DNA of 64,000 nt from Meconema thalassinum (GCA_946902985.2 OX336399.1:161368911-161432910), one strand, 5' to 3'. Positions 1 to 12,990 are shown, counted from the first letter of the stretch. Notes: generated by a model not told the origin, from the sequence alone. Numbers and translations: made by a program.

Positions 1-261
1 GTCATGTCATTTTGTTCACATTATCATGTTCAAACCTGTGGATATTCGTTGAGTCCATAGGGAACCACCCATAAATTAAATTTATTATTTTTATTTTTAG
101 AAAATCCAACATGGCCTTTTACTTTTCCCAGTCAACAACAACAACATAGCCATTAATCAAGAAAGCAATCATTGTCCCAGTCATGTACAGGTAATGAATT
201 TTTTTTGTCTACGAGTTTTCAGTAGTGGTAAAATGGAATAGCATTTTTAAGTTGGACTTAC

Positions 262-363
262 CTGAGTTTTAAACAGTTCACTCTTTGGCAGTGGTTTCGC
301 TTTAGTGCGTTTCTGGTTTTTTTCAGCGACTGCTACGGCGGTAAGGCTATTCTTTCCAAGTTT
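262..363 (-). CDS. Internal coding exon of unidentified gene (downstream exon)
   Basis: This 102-base stretch reads as 34 open codons on the minus strand, from K-L-G-K-N to F-K-T-Q, rich in Lys. It is bounded by an acceptor (T-rich tract then TTTTTAG, just right of 363) and a strong donor (CTCAG|GTAAG, at 262/261). It follows the exon at 482-574 in the same phase (phase 0 at both sides), and that continuity is the main reason to believe it. I do not recognise the protein. The next exon would lie left of 262 or outside the window; I could not place it. Confidence 0.5.
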
Positions 364-481
364 CTAAAAATAAATAAAATAAACCGCTATAAATACCTAA
401 ATTCAGGTTAATACATACATTTCATAAAATAAAACATAAAACAAAAAAATGAAACAAGTTAGTTTAAAAAAATCATCTCAC

Positions 482-574
482 CTTTACTTGCAGTGACTTG
501 TTGCTCTTCCCTTCTAGTGGGCTCAAAAGTGCAATGGTTTCTTCTCCCTCAGACATGTAAGGTATGCCGGTTAT
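482..574 (-). CDS. Internal coding exon of unidentified gene (upstream exon)
   Basis: This is a 93-base, 31-codon open exon on the minus strand, beginning I-T-G-I-P-Y-M-S-E-G-E-E and ending S-L-Q-V-K. The acceptor is TTTGTTTGCAG at 575-585 and the donor is AAAG|GTGAG at 482/481. It joins the exon at 262-363 in phase 0 across a 118-base intron with many TAAATAAA runs. Both exons are multiples of three, and both splice pairs match consensus. The protein is not recognised; upstream exons to the right were not found. Confidence 0.5.
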
Positions 575-867
575 CTGCAAACAAATAAATAAAATCATTA
601 ATTACCTAATCAATAAATAATTGCTTGTAAATATATATATATTAATCAATAAAAGTATAAATGAATAAATATATAAGTAAATACCTACCCCACAACAAGG
701 TTAAGTATTTTCCACCAACACCAAAACTGTTAAACAAGACCAGGGGTTTCATGCAACGCAGTGTGTTCAAAGGTAGTCCACCCAAGTGAGAGTGGAAATG
801 ATAACGACATGTCTTTATATATGCTACGTTGCATGTATAATCATTTTTCCCACGCTTTGAACATTCT

Positions 868-1087
868 GTTATCGGTCACGTGGACAGCTAACGCCCAAAG
901 TGAACACCTGTGGCGAATCAAATTTCACATGAACTAGCATTTTGTCACGTACGAAGCAAAACAGGATGTAACTTGTTAACAGTTATCGCGCACGTGGACA
1001 GCTAACGTCCCAAGCGAACACCTGTGGCAGATCAAATTTCACATGGACTTGCATTTTGTCACGTACGAAGCAAGACAGAATGTCACT
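868..1087. repeat. Two-copy tandem duplication, 114-bp period
   Basis: Two diverged copies lie side by side, each containing CACGTGGACAGCTAACG (starting 877 and 991), then a block ending in TTTTGTCACGTACGAAGCAA. No coding content is supported. The rest of 580-1560 shows nothing I can call. Confidence 0.7.
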
Positions 1088-1564
1088 GGTTTAGCGTACA
1101 TGTGGTTTCACACTTGTGTGTGCATGCATTTCACACTCCCCTGCCACCACGATGGTCAGATTATTTCACCTTCAAGCGTCACCTGTTGTCAAGTCAGATC
1201 AACGCCATCCGATAACCTCAAATGACATTCACCTCCTGCTCCTCGGCAAGTTTGTTTTCTGTACTCGCTTCGACCAACATAGAACCAAGTTCTCATCACC
1301 GTTTACACGTTAAACGTAAAATATCAGAAAACGCATGCTCGCTCTGTCATACACCGACCCGTCGAAATATCGATTGTTCTATTGAACACAGCCACCGTGG
1401 TCAGCGACAGGTTCGTTGAAACACACACACCCAGCCGTATCGTCTCTCTCAACCACCACGCTTCATAAACATTATAAACAGGTAAAGAAAAAGAAAACGT
1501 TTTTTCAACTTGTATGGCGTTAGGCCCGTTGTGAATTATTTTTTTGGAAAAAATATCTACCACA

Positions 1565-2515
1565 CTCGAAAGGGGGCGTCAGCCCGAGTCCTAGGACACC
1601 TCGTACATGTCTCTAGCGTTATTGGTTCATGAGATATCGGCAAAAATCACAAAAAACACATGTTTACCCCAAAATCGAGTTTCCAAAATTTTTTAAGAAA
1701 TATAACGAGTGGTCCATAGCAAAGAGGACGTCACTCCGAGTCCTTGGACCCGTCGTACATGCCTCTAGCGTTATTGGTTCGTGAGATATCGGCAAAATCA
1801 CAAAAAACACGTGTTTACCCCAAAATCGAGTTTCCAAAAATTTTAAAAATTATAACGAGTGGTCCATAGCAGAGAGGACGTCACCCCGAGTCCTTGGACC
1901 TGTCGAACACGCCTCTAGCATGATTGGTTCGCGAGATATTAAAAGCACATGACCTTTTAGTTTTGGTCTTTTAATTAAATTAAGAGCCTATAGGAAAGTA
2001 GGGGGCATCACTACGAGTGCTAGGACACCCTGTATGTTGAAATCCCATGATTGGTTAGCGAGATATCAGCTTCGGGGCAAATACGAGGAGGGTTCAAAAA
2101 GAAGTGGTGCAGCTGCCGTGTCATCCCACTACTTACAAAACACAAATTTTTGCTCTAGCGACTTGAAATTTATTTTGGGGGTAGAGGGCATAGGGACCTT
2201 TCATTTATGTCAAATAAACGTTTTTGTAGAGTTCCTAGTTTCCAAAATATAGGATTTTCAAAATTCGAGTGTTTTCAAAAAAACATAAAAGTAAAAAAGT
2301 TTCATTATAGAAAATAAAGGTCATAAAGACCATTCGTTTGAGCCATGGCACAACGTTCTATCTTGTTTATTTTTCAAACTATCACCTACTTTCGAAAACA
2401 AAAATTTTCAAAAAATTTTTGAAAAATATAACATGTGGTCCATAGCAAAGACGACGTCAGCCCGAGTCCAACGACACCTCATTTGTCAAAATCGGACCAC
2501 GCGTTCGAGAGATAT
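1565..2515. repeat. Degenerate tandem repeat, about 150-bp period
   Basis: A motif of the form CGTCANNCCGAGTCC, followed by GATATCGGCAAAA and CCCCAAAATCGAGTTTCCAA, recurs from 1576, 1728 and 1878 (spacings 152 and 150). Decayed versions lie near 2006 and 2454. Each unit also carries ATAACGAGTGGTCCATAGC. No protein is encoded. From about 2540 to 3880 I see no gene or clear repeat apart from a short TG/G run near 3583-3601. Confidence 0.7.
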
Positions 2516-4067
2516 TTAACATGGCTGAGGCTTAGTAGTAACGACATGTGTGTTCTGAAGTGGGGCAGAATCGGCATTACCCCCCTACTGAGGGTTAATT
2601 AGTCTCAAAACTCACGACTCCGGAGAGCACGTGCCTCCAATGATCGCAGGAAGTATGAACTGTACGATGACTCACACTGTCCTTCAAACCGTTTGTCCAC
2701 CCAGTTTTAGAATGGGATTTCGTTTCTCTTGTTTTAACAGGAATTAATTATCAACCTACCACACACCAAATTCTTCAAGTATCAGTCATTCTGCTTGGTG
2801 ACACGAAGCAGGCCTTAAAAATTTCATTGGCACCATGGAGGTCGTTATTTTGTGTTTGGATGCAAATCGACAGCCAATGGTCATTAGCAAAACAATTGAA
2901 AGGCGCCTAGTAAGCACGTGGAATGCTCATATCTGCCAACGCCATGGAGTAAAGAACGGAAGGAGATGTCTTCACTGCGCTGCCTACCCCAAGCTACTGA
3001 AGCCAAACGGCACGCCCACTTTGGGTAGCAAGAAAATGGCTGTTCTTATGCTTAAAGCCGTAAACCACTCCAAGCAGTCTTGGATTTTAGTGACATAAAA
3101 CTGCAATTACAAGTCAAGATTTTTTCTTGGATAGGCAGAATACACTGTACATCACGGTACTTGGCACAAATAAGCTGCGTTATCGTTTTAAAGCCAATTT
3201 AAATAGAAATATGAGAGCACCTATGCAGGGCTAGTTTTGTAAGAAAGACATGGCAAATACGCTGAAACCCTGATTAAATTGAATACAGGTGTCTGAAGAT
3301 GCGAGTAATACCAAAGAAGGAACATCTTGGAAACTAATGATGCCGAACTAATTACGGTATTTACACCAAATTGAGTTTTAAGTTCTTATTGGTGTTGAGG
3401 CATTCATCAGTTTTAGGGCTAATTTCGAGCACAGCCACTTTCACTCATTGGTCGTACACATTTTGATATTCAGGAATACGAACCTTAAAATTAAAAAACG
3501 GAACACTGTAAAAAGGACGCATATTTGCACAAAAATACGGTATAGCCTATACTTTTCGGTACCGTGCGGTATTTTCTTTGTGTGTGTGTGTGGGGGGGGG
3601 GTAGAAACTTGGCGATTAGCCTCGAATTGATTAATTACGCAGGGCGTAGGCCTACCGTAATTATTGACCGACAGCCGTTTGATAATTTCAGATTTGCAGA
3701 GGAATGTTTCTTTTTTGGTATATGGGGCACACATGCTGAGAATAGAATTGAAGAGGTTTTTTAAAATAACTTATCACTACTGCTATTACGTTTCCAAAGT
3801 TGCATAACTGGAGCGCGATAAAAAAAACAGGGCCAAAATAAGGTTTAGCCAATCCTATCTAAGTTCCGAAGGCCTGACCATGCACAATGCCTCATACAAG
3901 TCACAGAACACCGAATACGAGACCACTTTGGTTGCAATGCTTGGCTTCACTCAAACGAGCTCAGGGCATCTCCTCTTATTTTTTCCTCCATGGCCAACGC
4001 TATCAAGTGACTTAGGTGTATATTGTGTTGGTCCTGTACAGAATCAAATGACTAGCGGCTTATTCGA

Positions 4068-4095
4068 CAACAACAATAATAATAATAATAATATT

Positions 4096-4140
<45 letters not shown>
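4068..4140. repeat. AAT trinucleotide microsatellite
   Basis: Near-perfect (AAT)n run with one small interruption (ATTATT). Open frames across it give poly-Asn and are not real genes. Confidence 0.95.
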
Positions 4141-4141
<1 letters not shown>

Positions 4142-4377
4142 TCATGGATTTCACGTCCCTTTCTATTGCAGCTTTTAGAGACACCAGTGGGACGGAATTT
4201 TGCTGGCGCTAACAATGGACCTCTTCCCATTCAAAGAAGAACTGGCTTGGCTCGTGAGTTTTGAAACTGGTCCAGGTACATAAACCGGTTAGAACCTACT
4301 TTTACTAACTCTCATCTTGAAATTCGTGAATTTTGAGACTCGTGAGTTTTAAGACTCGTGAGTTTTAAGACGACACG

Positions 4378-4571
4378 AAATAAAATTGATCTCAGAATTT
4401 TCCGCCAACACAAAACGTTCCTCCTTTCTCTACTAGAAAGCGCTATAATGTCAAGGAGCTTACATATCTAACCTCATTGACTTTCATAGCGCTCCAAGGA
4501 GCGATAAAATTTGACATGCAAGCTGCCCTCTGAGCATCAACAAAGCTTGCACCCTGCGTCCGAGGCCATAC
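4378..4571. repeat. Interspersed repeat ending in ATT microsatellite
   Basis: This block is the reverse complement of sequence that appears again, split, at 58675-58797 and 61629-about 61730. Shared landmarks are the CTTGCACCC...GGCCATAC end next to the microsatellite, and TCAAGGAGCTTA. The other copy also abuts an AAT microsatellite on the same side, so the microsatellite belongs to the repeat. The class is unknown. Confidence 0.6.
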
Positions 4572-4573
4572 AA

Positions 4574-4633
<60 letters not shown>

Positions 4634-4661
4634 GATTATTATTATTATTATTATTATTATC
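4572..4661. repeat. ATT trinucleotide microsatellite
   Basis: Nearly uninterrupted (ATT)n, with a single ATG interruption. It is the complement of the AAT run at 4068 and abuts the interspersed repeat to its left. Confidence 0.95.
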
Positions 4662-4889
4662 ATATTGGGTGGGATACAAGATATAAATAGTATATAAATA
4701 CACTCCAAGAAAAAATAAAACATGTATTAGTTCCACAGTTAGGATTTTTAGGTGCGCACCTTTTTTCTTAGGGTGAATTAAAGGTGTTCGGAAAGATGTC
4801 ACAGTGCGACATTTTGTTTCTAGTTGCGAAAAGAGGCATTTTTCACGAACCCTTTTCCCTTTTCTGGGACCTTTATCCCTCCCCCCCCC

Positions 4890-6100
4890 CTTTTTTAGCC
4901 TATTATCATTTATGAAAAATTAGCCTTATGAGATCATCTTTTGTCCGTGTGTGCGTGCGTCCGTGTGTCCCCCTAATAACATATAAATGGCTGGAGCGAT
5001 TTCAATGAAACTCGGTAAGGTCATAGTACAATTTTGGCCGACCACCACCGTGCCTTCACATTTTAATACGTCTCCCAATCCAACATGGCGGCTGTGCGAA
5101 ATACTTCATCGGCATTCCATATCTCCGAAACTATTACTGATATCACCTAGGGATTTTGTACGGTGATAAAGGGCACTACTAAAAGTTCATTCATCTATGA
5201 GACTTTCAAAACCTGTTTACTTCAAAACGAACATGGCGGCCAATCAAAGTTGAAAGTTTTAAATGGACTTTTCTCGCGATTTATTGATCCAAACGCAATG
5301 AAACTTGGTACAGCAAATGTTTATACACATTGTAATGCACTGGTATCTAATTTAGTTCAATTGTTTACATAACCTTGAGATGGCGGTTGTGCGAATTCTA
5401 AAATTAAGTTTTTATTTCTTGTGTAGTAATCATACGATCGAAGTGAAAGTTTGAATAATGAACCTATGAAATAATTTTTCTTTAATGGTACATGACTCTA
5501 TGGCCTATAGATATAACAATCAAACATGGCGACCATCCGAAATATTTAGACGGTTCTCAATATCTACGAATCTATTACAGCAATCTGACTGTTTAATGTT
5601 CATAGAGGCTATGAACAAAAGTTCACCTATAGAACTTTCAATTACCTGGTGATAACAAATCCAACATGGCGGCAACGCGAAGTATAAATATTCACATGGA
5701 CGTTTCTCGCAATTTAACCATCCGAGTGCAGTGAAACTTGGTACAGTAAATCCTTATATAAATGTTAATCCACTGGCATCTAATTTATTTCAATTGTTTT
5801 CATAACCACAACATGGCAGCTGTGCGAAGTTTTAAAATCTTGTTTGTACTTCTTGTGTCCTAATCATGCGATTGAAGTTTGAATATTACAAGTACACAAG
5901 TATCTTCATGTAATAGTACATAAATCAAAATCGAACCTGGCGACCATCTGAAATACTTAGACGGTTCTCAATATCTACGAATCTATTACAACCTTCAAAC
6001 TGAAATTTTGTATATTGATAGAGGCAATTAACATGAGTAGGATATATGAAAATAGAAAGTATAGTTCTTCACGGAACTATTTGTTCATTATTTTATCATT
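4890..6100 (+). repeat. Interspersed repeat family, copy 1 (plus orientation)
   Basis: The repeat starts near a small hairpin (TTTCATTTATGAAAA-like in related copies) followed by CTTATGAGATC, TTTTGTCCGTGTGTG and a stretch around GGCTGGAGCGAT. Then come several decayed modules each carrying a CCAACATGGCGGC-type box and GAAACTTGGTA. The same family occurs at 52560-53702 with 58310-58530 (one interrupted copy), and on the minus strand at about 60150-61430. No open reading frame of note, so it is a non-autonomous element. The class (Helitron-like or other) was not settled. Confidence 0.7.
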
Positions 6101-6496
6101 GACGAGAGATGTCTTTAAGTTATAACAAGGGCCCGGATGTTGATGACATGTCATCTTTTTACTGAGCTGTCTAAAACAATGCTGAAGTACATAGAAACTC
6201 CGGACGGGCCATCCTGTCTTCAAATATGTCATTTTCAGTTTGCATTTTTTTGCAATTTTTGCTATTTTTTCCATTTTAAGAGCATTCTTTTAAGTTTGGT
6301 TGATTTTTCGGTCATCTTTTAGAGAAATCGGCCTTTTAAGGTTTTTTTTTTTCAATTTAGTCATGTCCCAGCTTTATATTAGGGAGTAACGTCTCTCAGA
6401 GTTAAGAAGAAGCTAGTAGCTATGAACATGTCATAAACCTTTTGTCAAGTCTAGAAATCTATTTTGAATGACTTTTCAGTTTGAGCTTCGGATGTC

Positions 6497-7637
6497 AATT
6501 TTGAAATATTGGTGAGTTTATTATTATAAGATCATTTTCTCCATTTTACAGTGCATTTTTAGAATTTTCGAAATATTGGTGAGTTTATTATTATAAGATC
6601 ATTTTCTCCATTCTATAGTGCATTTTTCGAATTTTTGAAATATTGGTGAGTTTATTATTATAAGATCATTTTCTCCATTTTATAGTGCATTTTTCGAATT
6701 TTTGAAATATTGGTGAGTTTATTATTATAAGATCATTTTCTCCATTTTACAGTGCAATTTTCGAATTTTTGTAATATTGGTGAGTTTATTATTATAAGAT
6801 CATTTTCTCCATTTTACAGTGCAATTTTCGAATTTTTGAAATATTGGTGAGTTTATTATTATAAGATCATTTTCTCCATTTTACAGTGCAATTTTCGAAT
6901 TTTTGTAATATTGGTGAGTTTATTATTATAAGATCATTTTCTCCATTTTATAGTGCATTTTTCGAATTTTTGAAATATTGGTGAGTTTATTATTATAAGA
7001 TCATTTTCTCCATTTTATAATGCATTTTTCGAATTTTTGAATTATTGGTGAGTTTATTATTATAAGATCATTTTCTCCATTTTACAGTGCAATTTTCGAA
7101 TTTTTGAAATATTGGTGAGTTTATTATTATAAGATCATTTTCTCCATTTTACAGTGCAATTTTCGAATTTTTGTAATATTGGTGAGTTTATTATTATAAG
7201 ATCATTTTCTCCATTTTATAGTGCATTTTTCGAATTTTTGAAATATTGGTGAGTTTATTATTATAAGATCATTTTCTCCATTTTATAATGCATTTTTCGA
7301 ATTTTTGAATTATTGGTGAGTTTATTATTATAAGATCATTTTCTCCATTTTATAATGCATTTTTCGAATTTTTGAATTATTGGTGAGTTTATTATTATAA
7401 GATCATTTTCTCCATTTTATAATGCATTTTTCGAATTTTTGAAATATTGGTGAGTTTATTATTATAAGATCATTTTCTCCATTTTATAGTGCATTTTTCG
7501 AATTTTTGAAATATTGGTGAGTTTATTATTATAAGATCATTTTCTCCATTTTATAGTGCATTTTTAGAATTTTTGAAATATTGGTGAGTTTATTATTATA
7601 AGATCATTTTCTCTATTTTATATTGCATTTTTCGATT
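6497..7637 (+). repeat. 67-bp satellite array, 17 units
   Basis: The GGTGAGTTTATTATTATAAG block begins at 6511 and recurs every 67 bases up to 7583. That is 17 units with exactly constant spacing and only base substitutions between them. The unit also contains ATCATTTTCTCCATTTTA and a variable TGCATTTTTCGAATTTTTG segment. Variant types recur in a four-unit order, so part of the array grew by duplicating a 268-bp block. No spacers lie between units, so it is not a CRISPR-like structure. It is very AT-rich and non-coding. Confidence 0.95.
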
Positions 7638-7639
7638 TT

Positions 7640-8870
7640 TAGGTCATTTATTACAGTCATTTTTGAAAATCTTAAGTGCAGTTTTTAAACTTTTTTACGG
7701 CGTCAAAAGCGGGCCCTAGTTATAATTATACCATTATTGTTTTTGTAGTCTCTGGATTATTGTATTCTTCTATTCCTTGATATACTCCATCGTAATAATA
7801 AATACAAGCCAATATTTTCACTTTACAGAGGATCAGTCGTTATCAGCTTATTTCCTGCATGATGAACAGATGAGTGGAATTCAATTTAGAGAAACTTACT
7901 CCCTTTTGGTCTCAGCACACCATTATAGGCCTATTATGTTCTAATGTTAATATCATATGCACTTTATGCACTTTTCTTCAACCAAAATTGTGTTATCATG
8001 ATCATGTGATAATTATTAACAAGGACACTCAGCTTTGTACTTATTTCCCGAACATACTGATAGTAAAATGGCATAAATATTTATCTCTCATAATAAATTA
8101 ACATCTTCTCGAGTTCTAGGAGTACGTTATGCCCGTGTCACTTGCTTTGTCATGCGAATAATGTTTCCACTCATTATCAACAAGCAGATATTCTAAGTCT
8201 CCCACTTTTTTATTTTTCGGGCGCAACTGAAAATATTCTTCCTATGAATAGAGAGGCAGTGGTTGCATGGATACGTGTTCCAGAATACAAATCAACTTGA
8301 GTTAAAATTCAATCAGTTCAACATTACGCTCCAGTAGCAATTTATTTTTATTTGTTTATTTAACGTATGGTACAAAACACATCACAATACATATTATAAT
8401 ATAATGATAATTAAAACAGCATTGAAAAAGTAACTATATACTGTACCCAATGGTACGTGGGCTGACTGGCATCAAACCTGGGTCTGTGAAGAGGAAGAAT
8501 CAGGTCCATGATTTTCCCAAGAACCGAACCATTGATCTCTGAGGGGGAACAACCACAGTGAACCCAAGGAACAATGATATAAAATGGAATGTGATAATAA
8601 AAGCTTAATTCCACATCTGGAACGGGAATTTTAAGAAATAATAAGTTGGAATATTGTATGAACTGCAAGCCAGTATACTAACATTCGAGCAAAGCTACAG
8701 AAAACCGAGCCAACTTGACAGGTGACAAAGTGGATTTGAAAGTAGGAAGCGCAGACAGTCTCCAGTGGACTGTTTATTGGCGTCACTGGGGTGGGAAGAC
8801 AGTGAATAATGACCAAGAAAACCTCCGTCGGACAAGGCAGAGAAGCAGAGAGGGGATGGTCATCGAGAGA
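7640..8870. other. No supported gene
   Basis: AT-rich sequence without a convincing open reading frame, splice-framed exon or repeat match within the window. The open frames at 8411-8816 on the minus strand look like chance. Confidence 0.5.
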
Positions 8871-9981
8871 AATTAATTAATTACTAGCAAATGAAGCATT
8901 CTAACGGGATGAGACACACTCAGATGCTTATATTCAAAGAAAGGTAATTTAGGCATGTCAAGACACCTACATTAAAGCCTGTATTAGATTATAGGATAAT
9001 TCACAGGCAAACCACGGAGGGGCATTGGTCGGTCTCGTAGCAGGAGGGGGATTCACCGGAGATGGCGTTACCAAGCCATGGAGGAAAGCAATTAATATTA
9101 ATTAATTGAGCGAAGGAATCACCGGCACGCAAGTGGATCTGAAATCTCCGTGGAAAGACGATCAAGAATCATGTTACCTTGTCGGAAAACGCGAGATATA
9201 AGAAAAGAGCCGCTCCCGAGTTGAACGAGAACTATATTTTGTCAGAATCCCTTATATGGAAGATGGGGCTGGGGAGAGTCAGTTATTCTTTGACTCAGCT
9301 CGTGGGACGACATGCTGTCCATCGACAGGAAATAAGTGCGCGCAGTACGCAAACTCATTATAATCAGAGTCTTTGTGAAAGACAATGAAAGATGCATTAT
9401 GCAGTCCATTTAAAGTATTTCTGCATTAATATTATGAACAGTCTACGGCAGACATATAATCAGGCATTATACGCGAATATTAATCAGTACAGCGTAGGAA
9501 AATTACATTATGATTATGATGAACAATGAACATATCTACAGGGATATTTATGATCTTTAAAATGTCAGATAATATAGTAACGGATACTACAGATCAAGGG
9601 GACCAGGAAAGTATCACAATTATTTGTGATAAATACGTAAGCAGCACACTAGAATCAAGAAGATAGGAACAGTAGGAGGCGGGAGATGAACACACCTACT
9701 CGAGATAGACTTTCGGAGGAGACAGGTGGATATCAGAATTTTGCAGCATCGCAGATCTGAAATCACGTAGTAGTGGAAAGCCCAATAAGGCTTCGTGTGT
9801 ACAAATCGAATGTAAAGTTAGTGATAAAAGTGATAACATAAAGTGTTTAAAGTTATGTGATAAAGAAAATGTGGTATATTTTAAAGTGTGAAAAGCGTGT
9901 ATTACAAGTTGTGATCAACACGTTTAAACCATATTCGATGTTCTTTGTGAAAAGTGTTATGATGGGTTAGAAGACATCAGA

Positions 9982-10030
9982 ATGGTGGGCGAAGTGTTGT
10001 ACGGTTGGATAAATCCAGCCAGAATGAAAA
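9982..10030 (+). CDS. Possible 5' coding exon with splice donor
   Basis: An ATG at 9982 opens a short frame (M-V-G-E-V-L-Y-G-W-I-N-P-A-R-M-K-K) that runs into AAAAA|GTGAGTA, a good donor, around 10030. It is preceded by an AT-rich leader. If real, the retrotransposon array 110 bases further on would sit in the first intron, antisense to the gene. There is no family match and no second exon in view, so this is a weak call. 8870-9980 otherwise holds nothing I recognise. Confidence 0.2.
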
Positions 10031-10678
10031 AGTGAGTACCATCCAAATAATGTTACTATGATTCTAGGGTTCACCATACAACATATCATTCCATCAAACA
10101 CTAAGAATTTGCAGTAATTTGTATACGAGTTCACATTCCTCGTATTGTGACCGTCAGCCGGGTGGCAACGGCACATATTTGTGAGTGACCTTCAGAAGTC
10201 CTCCGGTAAAGCTGTCGGGATAGCCAACAACCGCGATGACTCTCCTAACATCTCCCCCGTCGGACCTTTAAAAGTTTGCCGTGAGGATCAGGTGAACTTC
10301 CTAACAATAGGCCAATGCGGCACGAGGTTCTATAGTCCACGGGGAGCGTGGTACATGGTTGCGATGGTCAATGACGGCCTAAGGAAAGGTTCACCTCAAA
10401 AACTAGACTGTGAAATTAAACATCCAGGCTTATGTAAAACACCGTGAAAATTTATTGTGGATTTCCACAAACCCCTATCCTAGTTCGGAGGGTTATATTC
10501 GGCTAATCCGCAAGCTAAAAGTTAATGATAATAAAAGTTCAAGTCCCTAACAATGAAGTTACATTAACCCTCGCGAAAGATCTAATACACAATAAGTAAG
10601 CAACAGCAACAACGCTGGGTAAATGGTACGACGCAAAATCCCTAATACAAGTTACATGATCAAGCTAATATGAAGTTA

Positions 10679-10867
10679 GGGGCGTGGTGGCGCAGCGGTC
10701 AAGCTGTATGCCTCTCACCAAGGCGGACCGGGTTCGATTCCCGGTCAATGCATGTGAGATTTTCGATGTGAAATGCCATGTCCTGTGGTTCGGATTCCAC
10801 GTAAAACGGAGGTCCCGTGGCTTATGATCGCGAGATTAACGGTCACGTTAAACTAAAAGCTTTGCTT
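10679..10867 (+). mobile_element. tRNA-derived SINE inside LTR1
   Basis: The 189-base insertion starts with a tRNA-like head: box A (GTGGCGCAGCGGTC, from 10686) and box B (GGTTCGATTCC, about 10731-10741), both typical of RNA polymerase III promoters. It is flanked by a 14-base target duplication CTAATATGAAGTTA at 10665-10678 and 10868-10881. LTR2, LTR3 and LTR4 have the uninterrupted site. It inserted after LTR1 had become separate from the other LTRs, or at least was never copied to them. Confidence 0.9.
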
Positions 10868-12990
10868 CTAATATGAAGTTACATTTAAGTGAAGGAGCAA
10901 AGCAAAGCTAAGTTATGGTGGTACCATTTCCACATTTACATTTAACTTTTCTAGCTAAGTCCTATCAGTTAACATTCAAAGTTACGGCGGTGACGTCCGT
11001 AATAGCAAAACAGTTACAATACAAAGCTAAGTGTACAGCCATTTAAAAACAATTAATCTAATCAACAATCATGTGCTAAATAGCACGCAATAAAGGTAAC
11101 ATGGGGAAAAATACAGTTTCATGACATCAATAATTATAGTACAACACAGTTTTTATTATAATGCCTTCCTGCCCCATGGTTAACTCTTTGTAAACCATTG
11201 TCATCTAGCTTGATAGTAATGTCGGTGATAGCGTAGATAAAACCACGTCTGACAATCACATGGCCTGCGCTCCACACACTATGAACTAATGGTTCATGTG
11301 TGCGCCAGGTCACAACAAAAATGTCTACAGTCTTCGTCGTTTCCAATAAAGGAAATCCCTTCATCTGCACGGCCATGTCAGCAGGTTCAAATGTAAGAAC
11401 GTCAAAGTTTAAATGGAAACAATATGTTAGTTAGATCTTGTTTAAAACAATTATGCGGATGATGTTTATTATGTCGGTTTATGTTCCTTCCGTAGGTTTA
11501 TGGCGTATTCTGACAAAGGCCTGACAAGGAGTAGTCTTCCTAAGATCATTCTCCCGCAGCAAACATCGACTCAATAGTCGGAAAACTCAACGAGCAAACT
11601 CGGCTCGGACTTACAATAACACGAGTTATCAGCGGTAAATACCTCGCTTTCAACAACTCTCATAATAATGCCTCATAACAACAACAGATGCGCGACTTAC
11701 AACAATGGCACGTCTTACTCACTCAAGGCACATAATATCATGGGTTACCTGCGGCAAAAACCTCGCATTTAATAACCAAATTGCCTTCATAATAATTTGC
11801 CTCTCTCAAGAGGATCGCCAAAATGCATAAAGAAACCTGACAACCCTGGACCTGTCGAAATGACATTCCTCGCAGCAAAATATCTAACTAACAGTATGAA
11901 AATCCAAGAAAAACAAATGAACAAAAATACAGTAAGAAACACTGGGTTTCATGAGCAATAGCTGCTTTGAAAGAAAGAGATGAATGAAATCAACATTCTG
12001 TCCTATGTTATCGTAGTTCTGTCTCGCTTTCAAGCATTTGTTTTCAAGGTTACTGGGTCAACAAACCAGTTTATTGGTGACAACTTCACAAATTGCAGTC
12101 CTTCACTGACCACATTTTTCAACAGGCAAGGCCGGCTAGTTTTAACATTATATAATACCGTAATATTTGGCCTTGTCATTCTTAGCATATGCTTGGTTCA
12201 AAAACCTTATAGAATCCGTGTGCTAAACACGTTACAATTTAACTGTACAATAAAGTATCGCAGTCCTTCATTTCAAAGAATAGTAAATCACAGACATAAC
12301 AGCATGTCTCACGAGCTTCTTTGCTCATCAAAGATATAACACTTATTAAGTTCTCAGTATAACATTAACACCTGTGTCCTCATGACAGAAACAAAGTAGT
12401 AACAAATTGATAAATATGGCACAGATCTGCAACTCTAGACCTGCATAATGATGCGATAGTGCACTTAGTTCGATGCTTGACATCTACACTTTCTCCAAAA
12501 TAATAAATCTGTCAGTATTTGACTATAAATTGGCTTCTGAGCGCTTTCAAAAATGAAAATACAGCATATTTTTTTATAAAACTGGAAACTACAGTTGGTT
12601 TCCTAACGATACGACCTATCTAACGAGGTCATAAGTCTCAACAGACTGGTTGCAAAGATTGCAGTTAAATAAAGTGACGATGACATCTGAATGAAACCAC
12701 AGATAAATATCCTACACATGGCTGAGCAAAATAGCTGCAAATGATTACAGTCATGTTTGGCAGTGGGTCGGCTATAACGTGGTACGACGTCCATCAGGAC
12801 GGCACCAGGGTTAACCAAAACTGGTCTACCCCACAGGGTGACTCACAATGACTGAAATAAACAACAATTATACTAATTACAACCTTACCAAGCAAATGGC
12901 TGACACATAAGTGCGGTTGATTCACAAAAAAAAACCTACGATATCTAAATATACCACCGCGGACTATTACAAAAGAAAAGGTGCCCAAAC

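Noticed and set aside
2835..3098. 87-codon plus-strand frame
   Set aside because: No recognised motif, no splice context and no second copy to test it; probably chance.
3880..4802. Poly-Asn and poly-Ile open frames over AAT/ATT runs
   Set aside because: They are translations of trinucleotide microsatellites with no domain or codon structure.
6497..7637. CRISPR-like regular repeats
   Set aside because: Units are contiguous without unique spacers, in a eukaryotic genome; this is satellite DNA.
10679..10750. Functional tRNA gene
   Set aside because: The tRNA-like head is followed by a SINE body and flanked by a target duplication; it does not close into a full cloverleaf.
11980..12339. 119-codon plus-strand frame repeated in all LTRs
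   Set aside because: Antisense to the element and kept only because the LTRs are nearly identical; no recognisable domain.
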